From Micromonospora echinofusca (GTDB lineage Bacteria; Actinomycetota; Actinomycetes; Mycobacteriales; Micromonosporaceae), in NCBI RefSeq assembly GCF_900091445.1, contig NZ_LT607733.1:4615001-4679000 (forward strand): a stretch of 64,000 nt of DNA, given 5' to 3'. This document shows, piece by piece, positions 1-8,739 of this stretch (position 1 is the stretch's first letter; every line of letters begins with the position of its first letter). A model generated the notes under the pieces. It was not told the origin of the DNA. It did not search any database and saw only the letters and a program-made list of their open reading frames with translations. A program made the position numbers and the translations under genes.

Positions 1-1366
1 CGATCCGCAGGCCCGGCACGACCCCGAAGACGGACATGTCCCACATGCCGTAGTGGCTGGGCCCGTCCGGGCCGGTGATGCCCGCCCGGTCCAGTACGAA
101 CGTCACCGGCAGCCGGTGCATGGCCACGTCCAGCAGGACCTGGTCGAAGGCGCGGTTGAGGAACGTCGCGTAGACCGCCACCACGGGGTGCAGCCCGCCG
201 AGCGCCAGGCCGGCGGCCGAGGTGGCCGCGTGCTGCTCGGCGATGCCCACGTCGTAGACCCGGTCGGGGTGCTTGCGGGCCAGCTTGGCGATGCCGGTCG
301 GCTCGGCCATCGCGGCGGTGATGCCCACCACGTCGGGCCGCTCGTCGGCGATCGCGACCAGCTCGTCGGCGAAGACGTGGGTCCACTTCACCGACGGGGC
401 GGCGACCAGCTTGCCGGTCTCGATGTCGAAGGCGCTGCCCGGGCCGTGCAGGCAGTCGGCCTCGTCCTCCTCGGCCGGGCGGTAGCCGTAGCCCTTGCGG
501 GTGACGGCGTGCACGATCACCGGGCCGCCGAAGTTCTTCGCCGCCCGCAGCGCCGACTCGACCGCGGCCACGTCGTGCCCGTCGACCGGGCCGACGTACT
601 TGATGCCGAGGTCCTCGAACATGGCCTGTGGGGCGACCGCGTCCTTGATGCCCCGCTTGACCGCGTGCAGCACCTCGTACATCGGCCTGCCGACCAGCGG
701 CGTCGAGCCGAGCGCCTCCTTGACGGTGTCGAGGACCTTCTCGTAGCCGGGGTTGAGCCGCAGCGAGGAGAGGTGGTCGGCGAGGCCGCCGATGGTCGGC
801 GCGTAGGACCGGCCGTTGTCGTTGACCACGATCACCAGCGGGTTGCGGGCGGTGGCGATGTTGTTGAGCGCCTCCCAGCACATGCCGCCGGTGAGCGCGC
901 CGTCGCCCACCACGGCGACCACGCTGCGCTGCTCGCCCCGCAGGGCGTACGCCTTGGCCAGGCCGTCGGCGTAGGACAGGGCGGTGGAGGCGTGCGAGTT
1001 CTCGATGAGGTCGTGCTCGCTCTCGGCCTGGCTCGGGTAGCCGGAGAGGCCGCCGCGCTGGCGCAGCCGGTCGAAGCCGGCCTGCCGGCCGGTGAGGATC
1101 TTGTGCACGTACGCCTGGTGGCCGGTGTCGAACAGGAGCCGGTCGCGCGGGGAGTCGAAGACCCGGTGCATGGCCAGGGTGAGCTCCACCACGCCCAGGT
1201 TGGGACCGACGTGCCCGCCGGTGCGCGAGACCTTGGCGATCAGGAAGTCCCGGATCTCGGCGGCGAGGACGTCCAACTCCTCGGCGGACATCCGCTTGAC
1301 GTCCTGCGGACCCCGGACGGTGGCCAGCAGCCCGGTGTGGTGGACCGTGCCCTCTTCAACGCTCAT
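1..1366 (-). CDS. dxs: 1-deoxy-D-xylulose-5-phosphate synthase, C-terminus cut by window edge
   Basis: First step of the non-mevalonate isoprenoid pathway: thiamine-diphosphate-dependent condensation of pyruvate with glyceraldehyde-3-phosphate, in the cytosol. About 455 N-terminal residues are present of roughly 640 in the family. Visible motifs are the [13 protein letters not shown] active-site His region (near residue 52), [11 protein letters not shown] (near 80-89) and the diphosphate-binding GDGALTGG...NN segment (near 154-181). The frame reaches the first base without a stop, so the transketolase-like C-terminal domains lie outside. The ATG at 1366 is preceded by a likely -10 (TAGACT) only 8 nt away, implying a near-leaderless transcript. 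Identification is firm. Confidence 0.97.
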   Translation of the reverse strand, partial: MSVEEGTVHHTGLLATVRGPQDVKRMSAEELDVLAAEIRDFLIAKVSRTGGHVGPNLGVVELTLAMHRVFDSPRDRLLFDTGHQAYVHKILTGRQAGFDRLRQRGGLSGYPSQAESEHDLIENSHASTALSYADGLAKAYALRGEQRSVVAVVGDGALTGGMCWEALNNIATARNPLVIVVNDNGRSYAPTIGGLADHLSSLRLNPGYEKVLDTVKEALGSTPLVGRPMYEVLHAVKRGIKDAVAPQAMFEDLGIKYVGPVDGHDVAAVESALRAAKNFGGPVIVHAVTRKGYGYRPAEEDEADCLHGPGSAFDIETGKLVAAPSVKWTHVFADELVAIADERPDVVGITAAMAEPTGIAKLARKHPDRVYDVGIAEQHAATSAAGLALGGLHPVVAVYATFLNRAFDQVLLDVAMHRLPVTFVLDRAGITGPDGPSHYGMWDMSVFGVVPGLRI

Positions 1367-1374
1367 GACGCAAG

Positions 1375-1380
1375 AGTCTA
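1375..1380 (-). promoter_or_regulatory. Candidate -10 element of dxs
   Basis: On the minus strand TAGACT lies 8 nt before the dxs ATG and matches the actinobacterial TANNNT -10 pattern. The -35 position is poor. The transcript would have a 0-2 nt leader. This is inference from sequence only. Confidence 0.4.
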
Positions 1381-1483
1381 TCGGCCGTCCGGTACTCCGC
1401 AGCCTGGCCCGGACGCCCGCCCACCCGCCGGGGGCGCTGAGCGCCAGGTCAGGTGTCGGATGGATCGCGGGCACCCGGGGCGG

Positions 1484-2653
1484 TCAGGCCACGATCCGCA
1501 GCCGCCGGGGCGCCGCCACGGACGGGACGCCCCGGTACGCCGGGCCGGAGGGGGTCCAGGAGCCCAGCACGCTGGCCCGGGCGGCGCCGGTCACCGAGGG
1601 CAGCGCGCCGGGCAGCCCGTGCCAGGAGAGCCAGCCCAGCAGCGCGAACGCGTACGCCTCCTTGGCCTGCGCGGGCACCCCCAGCTCGTCGGTGGTACGC
1701 AGCCGCCAGCGCCCCGCCCCGAGGGCGGCCAGCCGGTCGGTCAGCGTCGGGTTGCGCACGCCGCCGCCGGCCGCGACCACCTCCGTCACGCCGTGCCGGT
1801 CGCACTCGGCGGCCACCACCCGGGCGGTCAGCTCGGTCAGGGTGGCGAGCACGTCGTCGGCCGGCACCGCCTCGCCGAGGGCGGCCAGCCGGGCGTCCAG
1901 GTAGTCGGCGTGGAACAGCTCCTTGCCGGTCGACTTGGGCGGCGGCGCCGCGTAATACGGCTCGGCGAGCAGCAGCTCCAGCAGGCCGGGGTGCACCCGA
2001 CCGGCCGCCGCGCGGGCGCCGTCGAGGTCGCAGGGGCGGTCGAGGAACCGCCGGGCCGCCGCGTCGAGCAGCGCGTTGGCGGGCCCGACGTCGTACCCGA
2101 GCACCGGCGCGCCCGGCGCGAGGACCGTGAGGTTGGCGATGCCGCCCAGGTTGAGCGCGGCGCGCGGGGCCGCGCCGTCGGCCGGGTCGAGCAGCAGCGC
2201 GTCGAACGCCGGGACCAGGGGCGCGCCCTGCCCGCCGGCGGCGACGTCCGCCGAGCGCAGGTCGCTGAGCACGGGTACGCCGACGCGGGCGGCCACCCGG
2301 GCCACCGCGCCCAGTTGCAGGGTGCCCCGGGCGCGCCCGCCGTCGACCCAGTGGAAGACCGTCTGCCCGGGCGAGACCACCGCGTCGACCGCGCCGCCGG
2401 CCAGCTCGACGCCGAGCGCCGCCGCCTCGGCGAAGACCTCGCCGAGGCGGTTGTCCAGCCGACAGACCGCCTCGATCGTGGTGCTCCCGGGCGGCAGCAG
2501 CGCTCCGATGCCGGCGCGCAGCCCGTCGTCGTAGTCCAGGCCGCGCTGGCCCAGCGGGCGCAGCAGCAGCGTGTCGCCGTCGAGGGTGAACTCGGCGGCG
2601 GCCACGTCCACCCCGTCGTAGGAGGTCCCCGACATCAGCCCGACGATCTTCAT
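1484..2653 (-). CDS. anmK: Anhydro-N-acetylmuramic acid kinase
   Basis: Phosphorylates and hydrolyses 1,6-anhydro-MurNAc released from peptidoglycan, feeding cell-wall sugar recycling in the cytosol. The 389-residue protein has the expected family length. Its N-terminal phosphate loop reads GLMSGTSYDGVD (residues 5-16), and the ASKHA-fold motifs NLGGIANLTVL and GYDVGPANALLD follow in mid-protein. The ATG at 2653 has no Shine-Dalgarno. Instead a TAGCCT hexamer ends 6 nt before it, suggesting leaderless transcription from a promoter whose -10 includes the stop codon of the upstream methyltransferase gene (2663-2665). The assignment is secure from the motifs. Confidence 0.95.
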   Translation of the reverse strand: MKIVGLMSGTSYDGVDVAAAEFTLDGDTLLLRPLGQRGLDYDDGLRAGIGALLPPGSTTIEAVCRLDNRLGEVFAEAAALGVELAGGAVDAVVSPGQTVFHWVDGGRARGTLQLGAVARVAARVGVPVLSDLRSADVAAGGQGAPLVPAFDALLLDPADGAAPRAALNLGGIANLTVLAPGAPVLGYDVGPANALLDAAARRFLDRPCDLDGARAAAGRVHPGLLELLLAEPYYAAPPPKSTGKELFHADYLDARLAALGEAVPADDVLATLTELTARVVAAECDRHGVTEVVAAGGGVRNPTLTDRLAALGAGRWRLRTTDELGVPAQAKEAYAFALLGWLSWHGLPGALPSVTGAARASVLGSWTPSGPAYRGVPSVAAPRRLRIVA

Positions 2654-2659
2654 CGCGCC

Positions 2660-2665
2660 AGGCTA
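2660..2665 (-). promoter_or_regulatory. -10 element of anmK overlapping upstream stop codon
   Basis: TAGCCT on the minus strand is followed by 6 nt and then the anmK ATG. Its first three bases are the TAG stop of the preceding RNA methyltransferase gene. It fits TANNNT and the leaderless spacing seen at other genes in this window. Confidence 0.45.
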
Positions 2666-3916
2666 GCGGGCGGCTCCGTCGGGCGGCAGGAGCAGGCCGA
2701 CCAGCTCGACGTGCTGGGTCATCGGGAACAGGTCGAAGCCGCGCAGCGCGGCCAGCCGCCAGCCCTGCTGCGCGAAGGTGCGCACGTCGCGGGCGAAGGC
2801 GGCCGGGTCGCAGGCCACGTACGCGACCGCGCGCGGCCCGGCGGCCACCACGTCGCGCACCACCCGGGCGCCCGCACCGGAGCGCGGCGGGTCGAGCACC
2901 ACCACGTCGACCGGCCCGGTGATCCGGCGGCGGGCCAGCGCGGTCTCCACCCGGGCCGGTACGACCTCCACCCCGGCCAGGTCGCGCAGGTTCTCGCGGG
3001 CGGCGGCGACGCCCTGCGCCGCCGACTCGACCAGGGTGACGCGGCCCGTCTCGCCCACCCGACCGGCGAGCGCGGCGGCGAAGAGCCCCGCCCCGCCGTA
3101 GAGGTCCCAGGCCCGCTCCCCCGGACGCGGGTCGACCAGCTCCAGCACGGCGTCGACGAGGGTGTCGGCGGCGGCCGGGTGGACCTGCCAGAACGACGAC
3201 ACCGGCAGCGTCCACTCCCGGCCCGCCGCCACCTCGCGCACGCGTTCCGGGCCGCTCACCGGGTGGGGCACCCCGTCGGCGACGGCGGTCACCGCCACGT
3301 CCCCGCCGGTGGAGGCGACCGTCTCGACGGTGTCCGCGTCCGGCCAGCGCGCCCCGGTCGGGGCCAGCACGGGCAGCTCCCGGATCGCCGGGTGGGCGAT
3401 CAGGCAGCGGTCGATCGGGACCACCTCGTGCGAGCGGTGCTTGAGCAGGCCGGCCCGGCCCGCCCCGTCGACGGCGTAACGGACCCGGGAGCGCCAGCCG
3501 AGCGGCCCGCCGGGCAGCGCCTCGACCCGCACGCCGAGGGCGTCCAGCTCGGCGTCGGTGAGCCCACCGAGGCGGGTGAGCTGCTCGCGCACCACCGCGA
3601 CCTTCCAGTCGAGCTGCGCGGCCGGGGCGACGTGCTGAAGGTCGCACCCGCCGCAGCGACCCGGCTTCGCGTACGGGCAGGGCTGCTCGACCCGGTCCGG
3701 GGAGGCCTCGAGCACGCTCACCGCGTCGGCCCGGACGAACCCCTTGTGCACCTCGGTCACCTCGGCGACCACCCGCTCGCCGGGCAGCGCGTGCCGGACG
3801 AAGACGACCTGCCCGTGCACCCGCGCGACGCAGTGCCCGCCCGGCGCGACCGCCCCGACGGTCACCTCGACCCGCTCGGCCTCCTCCAGCCCCCGGCCGT
3901 CCTCCTGCGGACTCAC
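2663..3916 (-). CDS. Class I SAM-dependent RNA methyltransferase, TrmA/RumA type
   Basis: Predicted uracil-C5 methyltransferase acting on rRNA or tRNA. The 417-residue protein has an N-terminal TRAM domain (about 10-70), a cysteine cluster CPYAKPGRCGGCDLQH (near 80-95) typical of the 4Fe-4S centre of RumA/RlmD, a Rossmann SAM site around WDLYGGAGLFAAAL, and the C-terminal DPPRSGAG and AYVACDP motifs. The Cys in the last motif is the family nucleophile. It starts with GTG at 3916, which overlaps the TGA of the permease gene by 4 nt (GTGA), so the two are translationally coupled. The exact target base cannot be told from sequence. Confidence 0.92.
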   Translation of the reverse strand: MSPQEDGRGLEEAERVEVTVGAVAPGGHCVARVHGQVVFVRHALPGERVVAEVTEVHKGFVRADAVSVLEASPDRVEQPCPYAKPGRCGGCDLQHVAPAAQLDWKVAVVREQLTRLGGLTDAELDALGVRVEALPGGPLGWRSRVRYAVDGAGRAGLLKHRSHEVVPIDRCLIAHPAIRELPVLAPTGARWPDADTVETVASTGGDVAVTAVADGVPHPVSGPERVREVAAGREWTLPVSSFWQVHPAAADTLVDAVLELVDPRPGERAWDLYGGAGLFAAALAGRVGETGRVTLVESAAQGVAAARENLRDLAGVEVVPARVETALARRRITGPVDVVVLDPPRSGAGARVVRDVVAAGPRAVAYVACDPAAFARDVRTFAQQGWRLAALRGFDLFPMTQHVELVGLLLPPDGAAR

Positions 3917-5988
3917 CGCTCACCCCCACCACTCGGGCCGCCCTCGCCGGGCGGCGCGGACACGACGGGCGGGACGCTCGGCGGCAGGGTGCCGCGCGGC
4001 GCGACCCGGGGACCGCGCGCCGGGCCCCGGGTCAGGGTGGCGTCCAGCCGGTCCAGATCCTTGCCGGCGGTCGAGGCGAGCTGCCACGGCACGCTGGTCA
4101 CCATCACCCCCGGTTCGAAGAGCAGCCGACCCTTCAGGCGCAGCGCGCTCTGGTTGTGCAGCAGGTTCTCCCACCAGCGCCCCACCACGTACTCCGGGAT
4201 GAAGACCGTGACCACGTCGCGCGGCGACTCCCGGCGCAGCCCGGCCACGTAGTTCAGGATGGGACGGGTGATCTCCCGGTACGGGGAGTCGACGACGGTC
4301 AGCGGCACGGGCAGGTCCCGCCGCTCCCAGTCCGCCTGCAGGTCCCGGGTGTCCTTGTCGTCGACGTTCACGGTCACCGCGGTCAGCGTGTCGGGCCGGG
4401 TGGCCCGGGCGTACGCGACGGCCCGCAGGGTCGGCTTGTGCAGCTTGCTGACCAGCACGACGGCGTGGTTGCGGGCCGGCAGCACGGCGCGGCCCTCGTC
4501 CGGCGGGGTCAGCTCCGCGGCGACCCGGTCGTAGTGCCGGCGGATGGCCAGCATCAGCGCGTAAATCATCGCCATCGCGGCGATGGCGATCCACGCGCCG
4601 AGCAGGAACTTGGTGACGAGCACGATGACCAGCACCGCGCCGGTCATCGCCATGCCGAAGGTGTTGATCGCCCGGGAGCGGAGCATCCGCCGCCGCGCCT
4701 GCGGGTCCCGCGCGGTCTTCAGATGCCGGTTCCAGTGCCGGATCATGCCGGCCTGGGAGAGCGTGAACGAGACGAACACGCCGACGATGTAGAGCTGGAT
4801 GAGCCGGGTCACCTCGGCCTGGAAGCCGACGATCAACACGATCGCGGCGACGGCCAGGAAGACGATGCCGTTGGAGAAGGCCAGCCGGTCGCCGCGGGTG
4901 TGCAGTTGCCGGGGCAGGTAGCGGTCCTGGGCGAGGATCGAGCCGAGCACCGGGAAGCCGTTGAACGCGGTGTTCGCGGCCAGGAAGAGGATCAGCGCGG
5001 TGACGCCGGCGACCACGAAGAGCAGCACCGAGCCGGAGCCGAAGACCGTCTCGCCGAGCTGGGTGGTGACGGTCTTCTGCACGTACCCGTCGGGGCCGGA
5101 GATGATCTGGAGCTTCGGGTCCTCCACGAACTGCAGGCCGGTGAGCCGGGACAGCCAGATGATGCCGACCAGCATGGCCACCGAGATGGTGCCGAGCAGC
5201 AGCAGCGTGGTGGCCGCGTTGCGGCTCTTCGGGGCCTTGAACGCCGGCACCCCGTTGGAGATCGCCTCCACGCCCGTCAGCGCCGCGCAGCCGGAGGAGA
5301 AGGTGCGCAGCAGCAGGAAGACCAGGGCGAAGCCGGTGACGCTGTGCTCGGCCTGGATCTCCAGGCCGGCGCTGGGCGCGCGCAGGTCGTGGCCGAGCAC
5401 GAAGACCCGCACCAGGCCGGTGAGCAGCATCCCGACGATCACGATGATGAAGCCGTAGGTGGGGATGGCGAAGGCCGTGCCGGACTCCCGCAGGCCGCGC
5501 AGGTTGACCGCGGTGAGCAGCACCACCGCGGTGACGGCGATCAGCACCTTGTGGGTGGCCACGAACGGCACCACCGAGCCCAGGTTCGCCACCCCGGAGG
5601 AGACCGAGACGGCGACCGTGAGCACGTAGTCGACCAGCAGCGCGCTGGCCACCGCGACGCCCGCCCGGGGGCCGAGGTTGACCGTGGCCACCTCGTAGTC
5701 GCCGCCGCCGGAGGGGTAGGCGTGCACGTTCTGCCGATAGCTGGCGACGACGGTGAGCATCACCACCACGACGGCCAGGGCGATCCACGGCGAGAAGAAG
5801 TACGCCGAGGCGCCGGCGATGGAGAGCGTCAGCAGGATCTCGTCGGGCGCGTACGCGACGCTGGAGAGCGCGTCGGAGGCGAACACGGGAAGCGCGATGC
5901 GCTTGGGCAGAAGCGTGTGCTTGAGCCGGTCGGACCGGAACGGTCGACCGAGCAGCAGCCGCTTCAGCAGCGAGGTGGGTCTGGCCAC
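3913..5988 (-). CDS. APC-superfamily permease with large cytosolic C-terminal domain
   Basis: Integral membrane transporter of about 691 residues. The first ~470 residues hold about twelve hydrophobic segments and the APC-type motif SGGGDYEVA after the second segment. Residues ~480-690 form a soluble domain with a Rossmann-like start (NHAVVLVSKLHKPTLRAV). M. tuberculosis carries a homologous permease at the same place, next to the ceoB/ceoC TrkA pair. Substrate is unknown: amino acids or potassium are possible, and the adjacent RCK genes favour cation-linked transport. The start is set at GTG 5988, giving MARPTSLLKR; the open frame extends much further upstream across the divergent trkA gene and is rejected there. 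Confidence 0.85.
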   Translation of the reverse strand: MARPTSLLKRLLLGRPFRSDRLKHTLLPKRIALPVFASDALSSVAYAPDEILLTLSIAGASAYFFSPWIALAVVVVMLTVVASYRQNVHAYPSGGGDYEVATVNLGPRAGVAVASALLVDYVLTVAVSVSSGVANLGSVVPFVATHKVLIAVTAVVLLTAVNLRGLRESGTAFAIPTYGFIIVIVGMLLTGLVRVFVLGHDLRAPSAGLEIQAEHSVTGFALVFLLLRTFSSGCAALTGVEAISNGVPAFKAPKSRNAATTLLLLGTISVAMLVGIIWLSRLTGLQFVEDPKLQIISGPDGYVQKTVTTQLGETVFGSGSVLLFVVAGVTALILFLAANTAFNGFPVLGSILAQDRYLPRQLHTRGDRLAFSNGIVFLAVAAIVLIVGFQAEVTRLIQLYIVGVFVSFTLSQAGMIRHWNRHLKTARDPQARRRMLRSRAINTFGMAMTGAVLVIVLVTKFLLGAWIAIAAMAMIYALMLAIRRHYDRVAAELTPPDEGRAVLPARNHAVVLVSKLHKPTLRAVAYARATRPDTLTAVTVNVDDKDTRDLQADWERRDLPVPLTVVDSPYREITRPILNYVAGLRRESPRDVVTVFIPEYVVGRWWENLLHNQSALRLKGRLLFEPGVMVTSVPWQLASTAGKDLDRLDATLTRGPARGPRVAPRGTLPPSVPPVVSAPPGEGGPSGGGER

Positions 5989-6150
5989 AACCGCCAAGCG
6001 TACGACCACGCTGGTGGGCGTCGCGGGGTGGTCGATCGCGACCGCGCGGGCGGGCGGAGTACCGTCGGTCCGCGCCCGCGCCGGGAACGTGGCAGGCTCG
6101 CAGACGGCACGTTCACCGGCCGGGCGTTGCGCACCTTGAGGAGGGACGCG

Positions 6151-6816
6151 GTGCATGTCGTGATCATGGGTTGTGGCCGCGTCGGCTCGACCCTCGCCTA
6201 CAGCCTGGAGTCCCGGGGGCACTCGGTCGCGGTCATCGACCAGGACGCCGACGCCTTCCGCCGCCTCGGCCCCGACTTCGCGGGGATCACCGTCACCGGT
6301 GCCGGCTTCGACGGGGAGGTGCTCCGGCAGGCCGGCATCGAGCGGGCGGACGCCTTCGCGGCCGTCTCCAGCGGTGACAACTCCAACATCATCTCGGCCC
6401 GGCTCGCCCGGGAGACGTTCGGCGTGTCCCGGGTGGCGGCGCGGATCTACGACCAGCGCCGCGCGCAGGTCTACGAGCGCCTCGGCATCCCCACCGTGGC
6501 CACCGTCCGGTGGACCGCCGACCGGATGCTGCGGCACCTGGTGCCGGAGGGCAACGTGGAGATCTTCCGCGACCCGACGAGCACGGTGTCGATCGTCGAG
6601 GTGCCCGTGCACAAGGACTGGGTCAGCCGGCCGGTACGCGCCCTCGAGGGGGCGACCGGGGCCCGGGTGGCGTACCTGATCCGCTTCGGCATCGGCACGC
6701 TGCCCACCCCGTCCAGCGTCGTCCAGGAGGGCGACCAGGTCTTCATGCTGGTCACCGACGACATCGCGGCGACGGTCACGTCGGTGGCGGCGGCGCCGCC
6801 GGAAGGAGGGCTGTGA
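6151..6816 (+). CDS. trkA: TrkA/RCK potassium-uptake regulator, first copy
   Basis: Cytosolic nucleotide-binding regulatory subunit of a K+ transport system, 221 residues. The N-terminal Rossmann domain begins MHVVIMGCGRVGSTL (dinucleotide motif GCGRVG), with the acidic ribose-binding Asp in VAVIDQD. An RCK_C domain follows from about residue 140. The GTG start at 6151 has a GAGGAGGG Shine-Dalgarno at 6138-6144. It is followed directly by a second RCK gene and is divergent from the APC permease, the same arrangement as ceoB/ceoC in M. tuberculosis. No TrkH/KtrB pore gene lies in the window. Confidence 0.92.
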   Translation: MHVVIMGCGRVGSTLAYSLESRGHSVAVIDQDADAFRRLGPDFAGITVTGAGFDGEVLRQAGIERADAFAAVSSGDNSNIISARLARETFGVSRVAARIYDQRRAQVYERLGIPTVATVRWTADRMLRHLVPEGNVEIFRDPTSTVSIVEVPVHKDWVSRPVRALEGATGARVAYLIRFGIGTLPTPSSVVQEGDQVFMLVTDDIAATVTSVAAAPPEGGL

Positions 6817-6818
6817 GC

Positions 6819-7508
6819 ATGCGCATCGCCATCGCCGGTGCGGGCAACGTGGGCCGCTCGATCGCCCAGGAACTGATCGACAACGGCCACCAGGTGATGC
6901 TCATCGAGCGCCAGCCCCGGATGCTGCGGCCCGACCGGGTGCCGGCCGCCGACTGGGTGCTGGCCGACGCGTGCGAGCTGGCCAGCCTGGAGGAGGCCGA
7001 CATCGCCGGCTGCGACGTGGTGGTCGCGGCCACCGGGGACGACAAGGTCAACCTGGTGGTCTCGCTGCTGGCCAAGACCGAGTTCGCGGTGCCCCGGGTG
7101 GTGGCCCGGGTCAACCGGGCCGAGAACGAGTGGCTCTTCACCGAGCAGTGGGGCGTCGACGTCGCGGTGAGCAAGCCGCGGGTGATGGCGGCCCTGGTCG
7201 AGGAGGCGGTCACCGTCGGCGACCTGGTCCGGCTGATGACCTTCCGGCAGGGCGAGGCGAACCTGGTGGAGATCACCCTGCCACCGGCCGCCCCGTACGT
7301 CGGGGAGCCGCTGCGCGCGGTCCCGCTGCCCCGCGACTCGGCGCTGGTGGCGATCCTGCGCGGCAGGCGGGTGCTGGTGCCCACCCCGGACGATTCGCTG
7401 GAGGCCGGCGACGAGCTGATCTTCGTGTGCACGGCGGAGGTCGAGGACGCCGTCCGCACGGTGATGCTCGGGGCGGACAGCGTCGAGCGCACCCGTGGGC
7501 AGCGCTGA
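6819..7508 (+). CDS. trkA: TrkA/RCK potassium-uptake regulator, second copy
   Basis: Paralogue of the preceding gene, 229 residues. It has GAGNVGRS as dinucleotide loop, Glu rather than Asp at the end of the second strand (MLIERQ), and a C-terminal RCK_C domain (about 140-215). A GTG at 6813 overlaps the upstream stop, but the Shine-Dalgarno GGAAGGAGGG (6801-6810) is too close to it. ATG 6819, 8 nt away, is preferred. The two genes are co-transcribed and may assemble a hetero-oligomeric RCK ring. The acidic-residue difference suggests distinct nucleotide preferences, which is inference. Confidence 0.91.
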   Translation: MRIAIAGAGNVGRSIAQELIDNGHQVMLIERQPRMLRPDRVPAADWVLADACELASLEEADIAGCDVVVAATGDDKVNLVVSLLAKTEFAVPRVVARVNRAENEWLFTEQWGVDVAVSKPRVMAALVEEAVTVGDLVRLMTFRQGEANLVEITLPPAAPYVGEPLRAVPLPRDSALVAILRGRRVLVPTPDDSLEAGDELIFVCTAEVEDAVRTVMLGADSVERTRGQR

Positions 7509-7517
7509 GGCGGCGGC

Positions 7518-8201
7518 TCAGCCGCCGGGCAGCGCCTCCGGCTCCGACTCCCGGGTCACCCGCCGGACCGTCCAGACCGTGATCAGCAGCAGCAGCACGT
7601 ACGGCGGGTAGCCCAGCACCAGCCGCGCCACGCCGAGGGCCGTGTCCTGGTGGGCGAGGTAGAGCCCGGCCTGCACGCCCACCTTCGCCAGCCACACCAC
7701 GCCCCAGAGCACGGTGAGCCCCGTGAAGGTCCGGACGAGGCGCGGGTCGTCGCGCCACTCCGAGCGGCCCTTGGCCACCAGCACCGACCAGATCCACCCC
7801 ACGAGCGGCTGACGGACCGCCGCCGAGACGAGCAGGGCCAGCCCGTAGCCGATGCCGTAGAGGATGCCGGGGAGGTAGAAGTCCCGCTCGTCGCCGGTAC
7901 GCCAGGCGATCGCGGCGCCGACGGCGATGCCGAAGAGCCCGTTGACCGCGTGCCGCACCGGCCGGCGCTGCGCCAGCCGCAGACCGGCGATCACGAGCGC
8001 CACCGCCACCGACGCGATCACGGCGGGCCGCAGCTCGCCGATGATGTTGGCCAGCACGAAGACGACCACCGGGATGCTGGACTCGACCAGCCCCCGCCAG
8101 CCGCCGAGCTGGTCGGCCATCTGCTCGGCGAGGGTGGGCAGCGGCTCCTCGCCCTGCGGGTCGCTCTCCGGCTGTGCCGCCCGGTGCTGTCCCGTCGTCA
8201 T
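7518..8201 (-). CDS. DUF3159 integral membrane protein
   Basis: Actinobacterial membrane protein of unknown role, 227 residues. A polar N-terminus (1-35) is followed by about six hydrophobic segments, including SIPVVVFVLANII and GIGYGLALLVSAAV, and a short charged tail. The ATG at 8201 (MTTGQHRAAQ) is preferred because GGAAGG stands 8 nt upstream. A longer start at 8228 would lie 4 nt from the stop of the OB-fold gene. It follows that gene in the same orientation, as in other actinobacteria, so the two probably form an operon. Function is unknown. Confidence 0.85.
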   Translation of the reverse strand: MTTGQHRAAQPESDPQGEEPLPTLAEQMADQLGGWRGLVESSIPVVVFVLANIIGELRPAVIASVAVALVIAGLRLAQRRPVRHAVNGLFGIAVGAAIAWRTGDERDFYLPGILYGIGYGLALLVSAAVRQPLVGWIWSVLVAKGRSEWRDDPRLVRTFTGLTVLWGVVWLAKVGVQAGLYLAHQDTALGVARLVLGYPPYVLLLLITVWTVRRVTRESEPEALPGG

Positions 8202-8232
8202 CGCACGCCTTCCGTCCGCCGCGGCCACCGGG

Positions 8233-8613
8233 TCACTTCGGCGGTTCCAGCTCGTAGTACGGGTTGTAGATCACCTTACGGTCGTCGCGCACGGCCACCC
8301 GCCCGCGCGCGGTCAGGTGCCGGCCGGGCTCGATCCCGGCGATGTGCCGCCGGCCCAGCCAGACCAGGGTGACCACGTCGCTGCCGTCGTAGAGGTCCGC
8401 CTCCAGCGTGGGCAGGTTGGTCCGCGGGGTGTAGACCACCGTGCGCAGCCGGCCGGCCACGGAGACCACCTGGCCCCGCGTGCACTGCCCGGCCGGGACA
8501 CCGCCGTGCTCGGCGCTCTCCCGGCGCAGCTCCTGCGCCTCGATCTCCGCCTCGCTCGCGGTGAGCCGTCGCAGCATCCGGCGCAGCGAACCCCGGCCCT
8601 CGTCGGTCGACAT
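8233..8613 (-). CDS. OB-fold nucleic-acid-binding domain protein
   Basis: Small protein of 126 residues with a charged helical N-terminus (SLRRMLRRLTASEAEIEAQEL, split here: residues ~9-29) and an OB-fold beta-barrel from about residue 45 to 120. The barrel contains VSVAGRLRTVVYTPR and LVWLGRRHIAGIEPG. The OB-fold resembles anticodon-binding/RecG-type folds and suggests RNA or DNA binding. The start ATG has a GGAGGTC Shine-Dalgarno. It sits upstream of the DUF3159 gene. The specific ligand is not known. Confidence 0.83.
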   Translation of the reverse strand: MSTDEGRGSLRRMLRRLTASEAEIEAQELRRESAEHGGVPAGQCTRGQVVSVAGRLRTVVYTPRTNLPTLEADLYDGSDVVTLVWLGRRHIAGIEPGRHLTARGRVAVRDDRKVIYNPYYELEPPK

Positions 8614-8739
8614 GACCTCCGCGTCACCCTCTCCACGCTGGCCGACACGTCGCCGGCACCCGGGCGGGCTCCGGCGACGCCGGAACCGTCCCGCCAGCGT
8701 ACGCCGACGGGGCCGGTCCCGGCGCGTCGTGCCGGACGG

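Noticed and set aside
53..4252. Very long open frame (about 1400 codons) on the plus strand opposite dxs, anmK and the methyltransferase
   Set aside because: It is antisense to three well-supported genes, has no recognisable domain, and is explained by the scarcity of stop codons in GC-rich DNA. Many similar shadows occur across the window.
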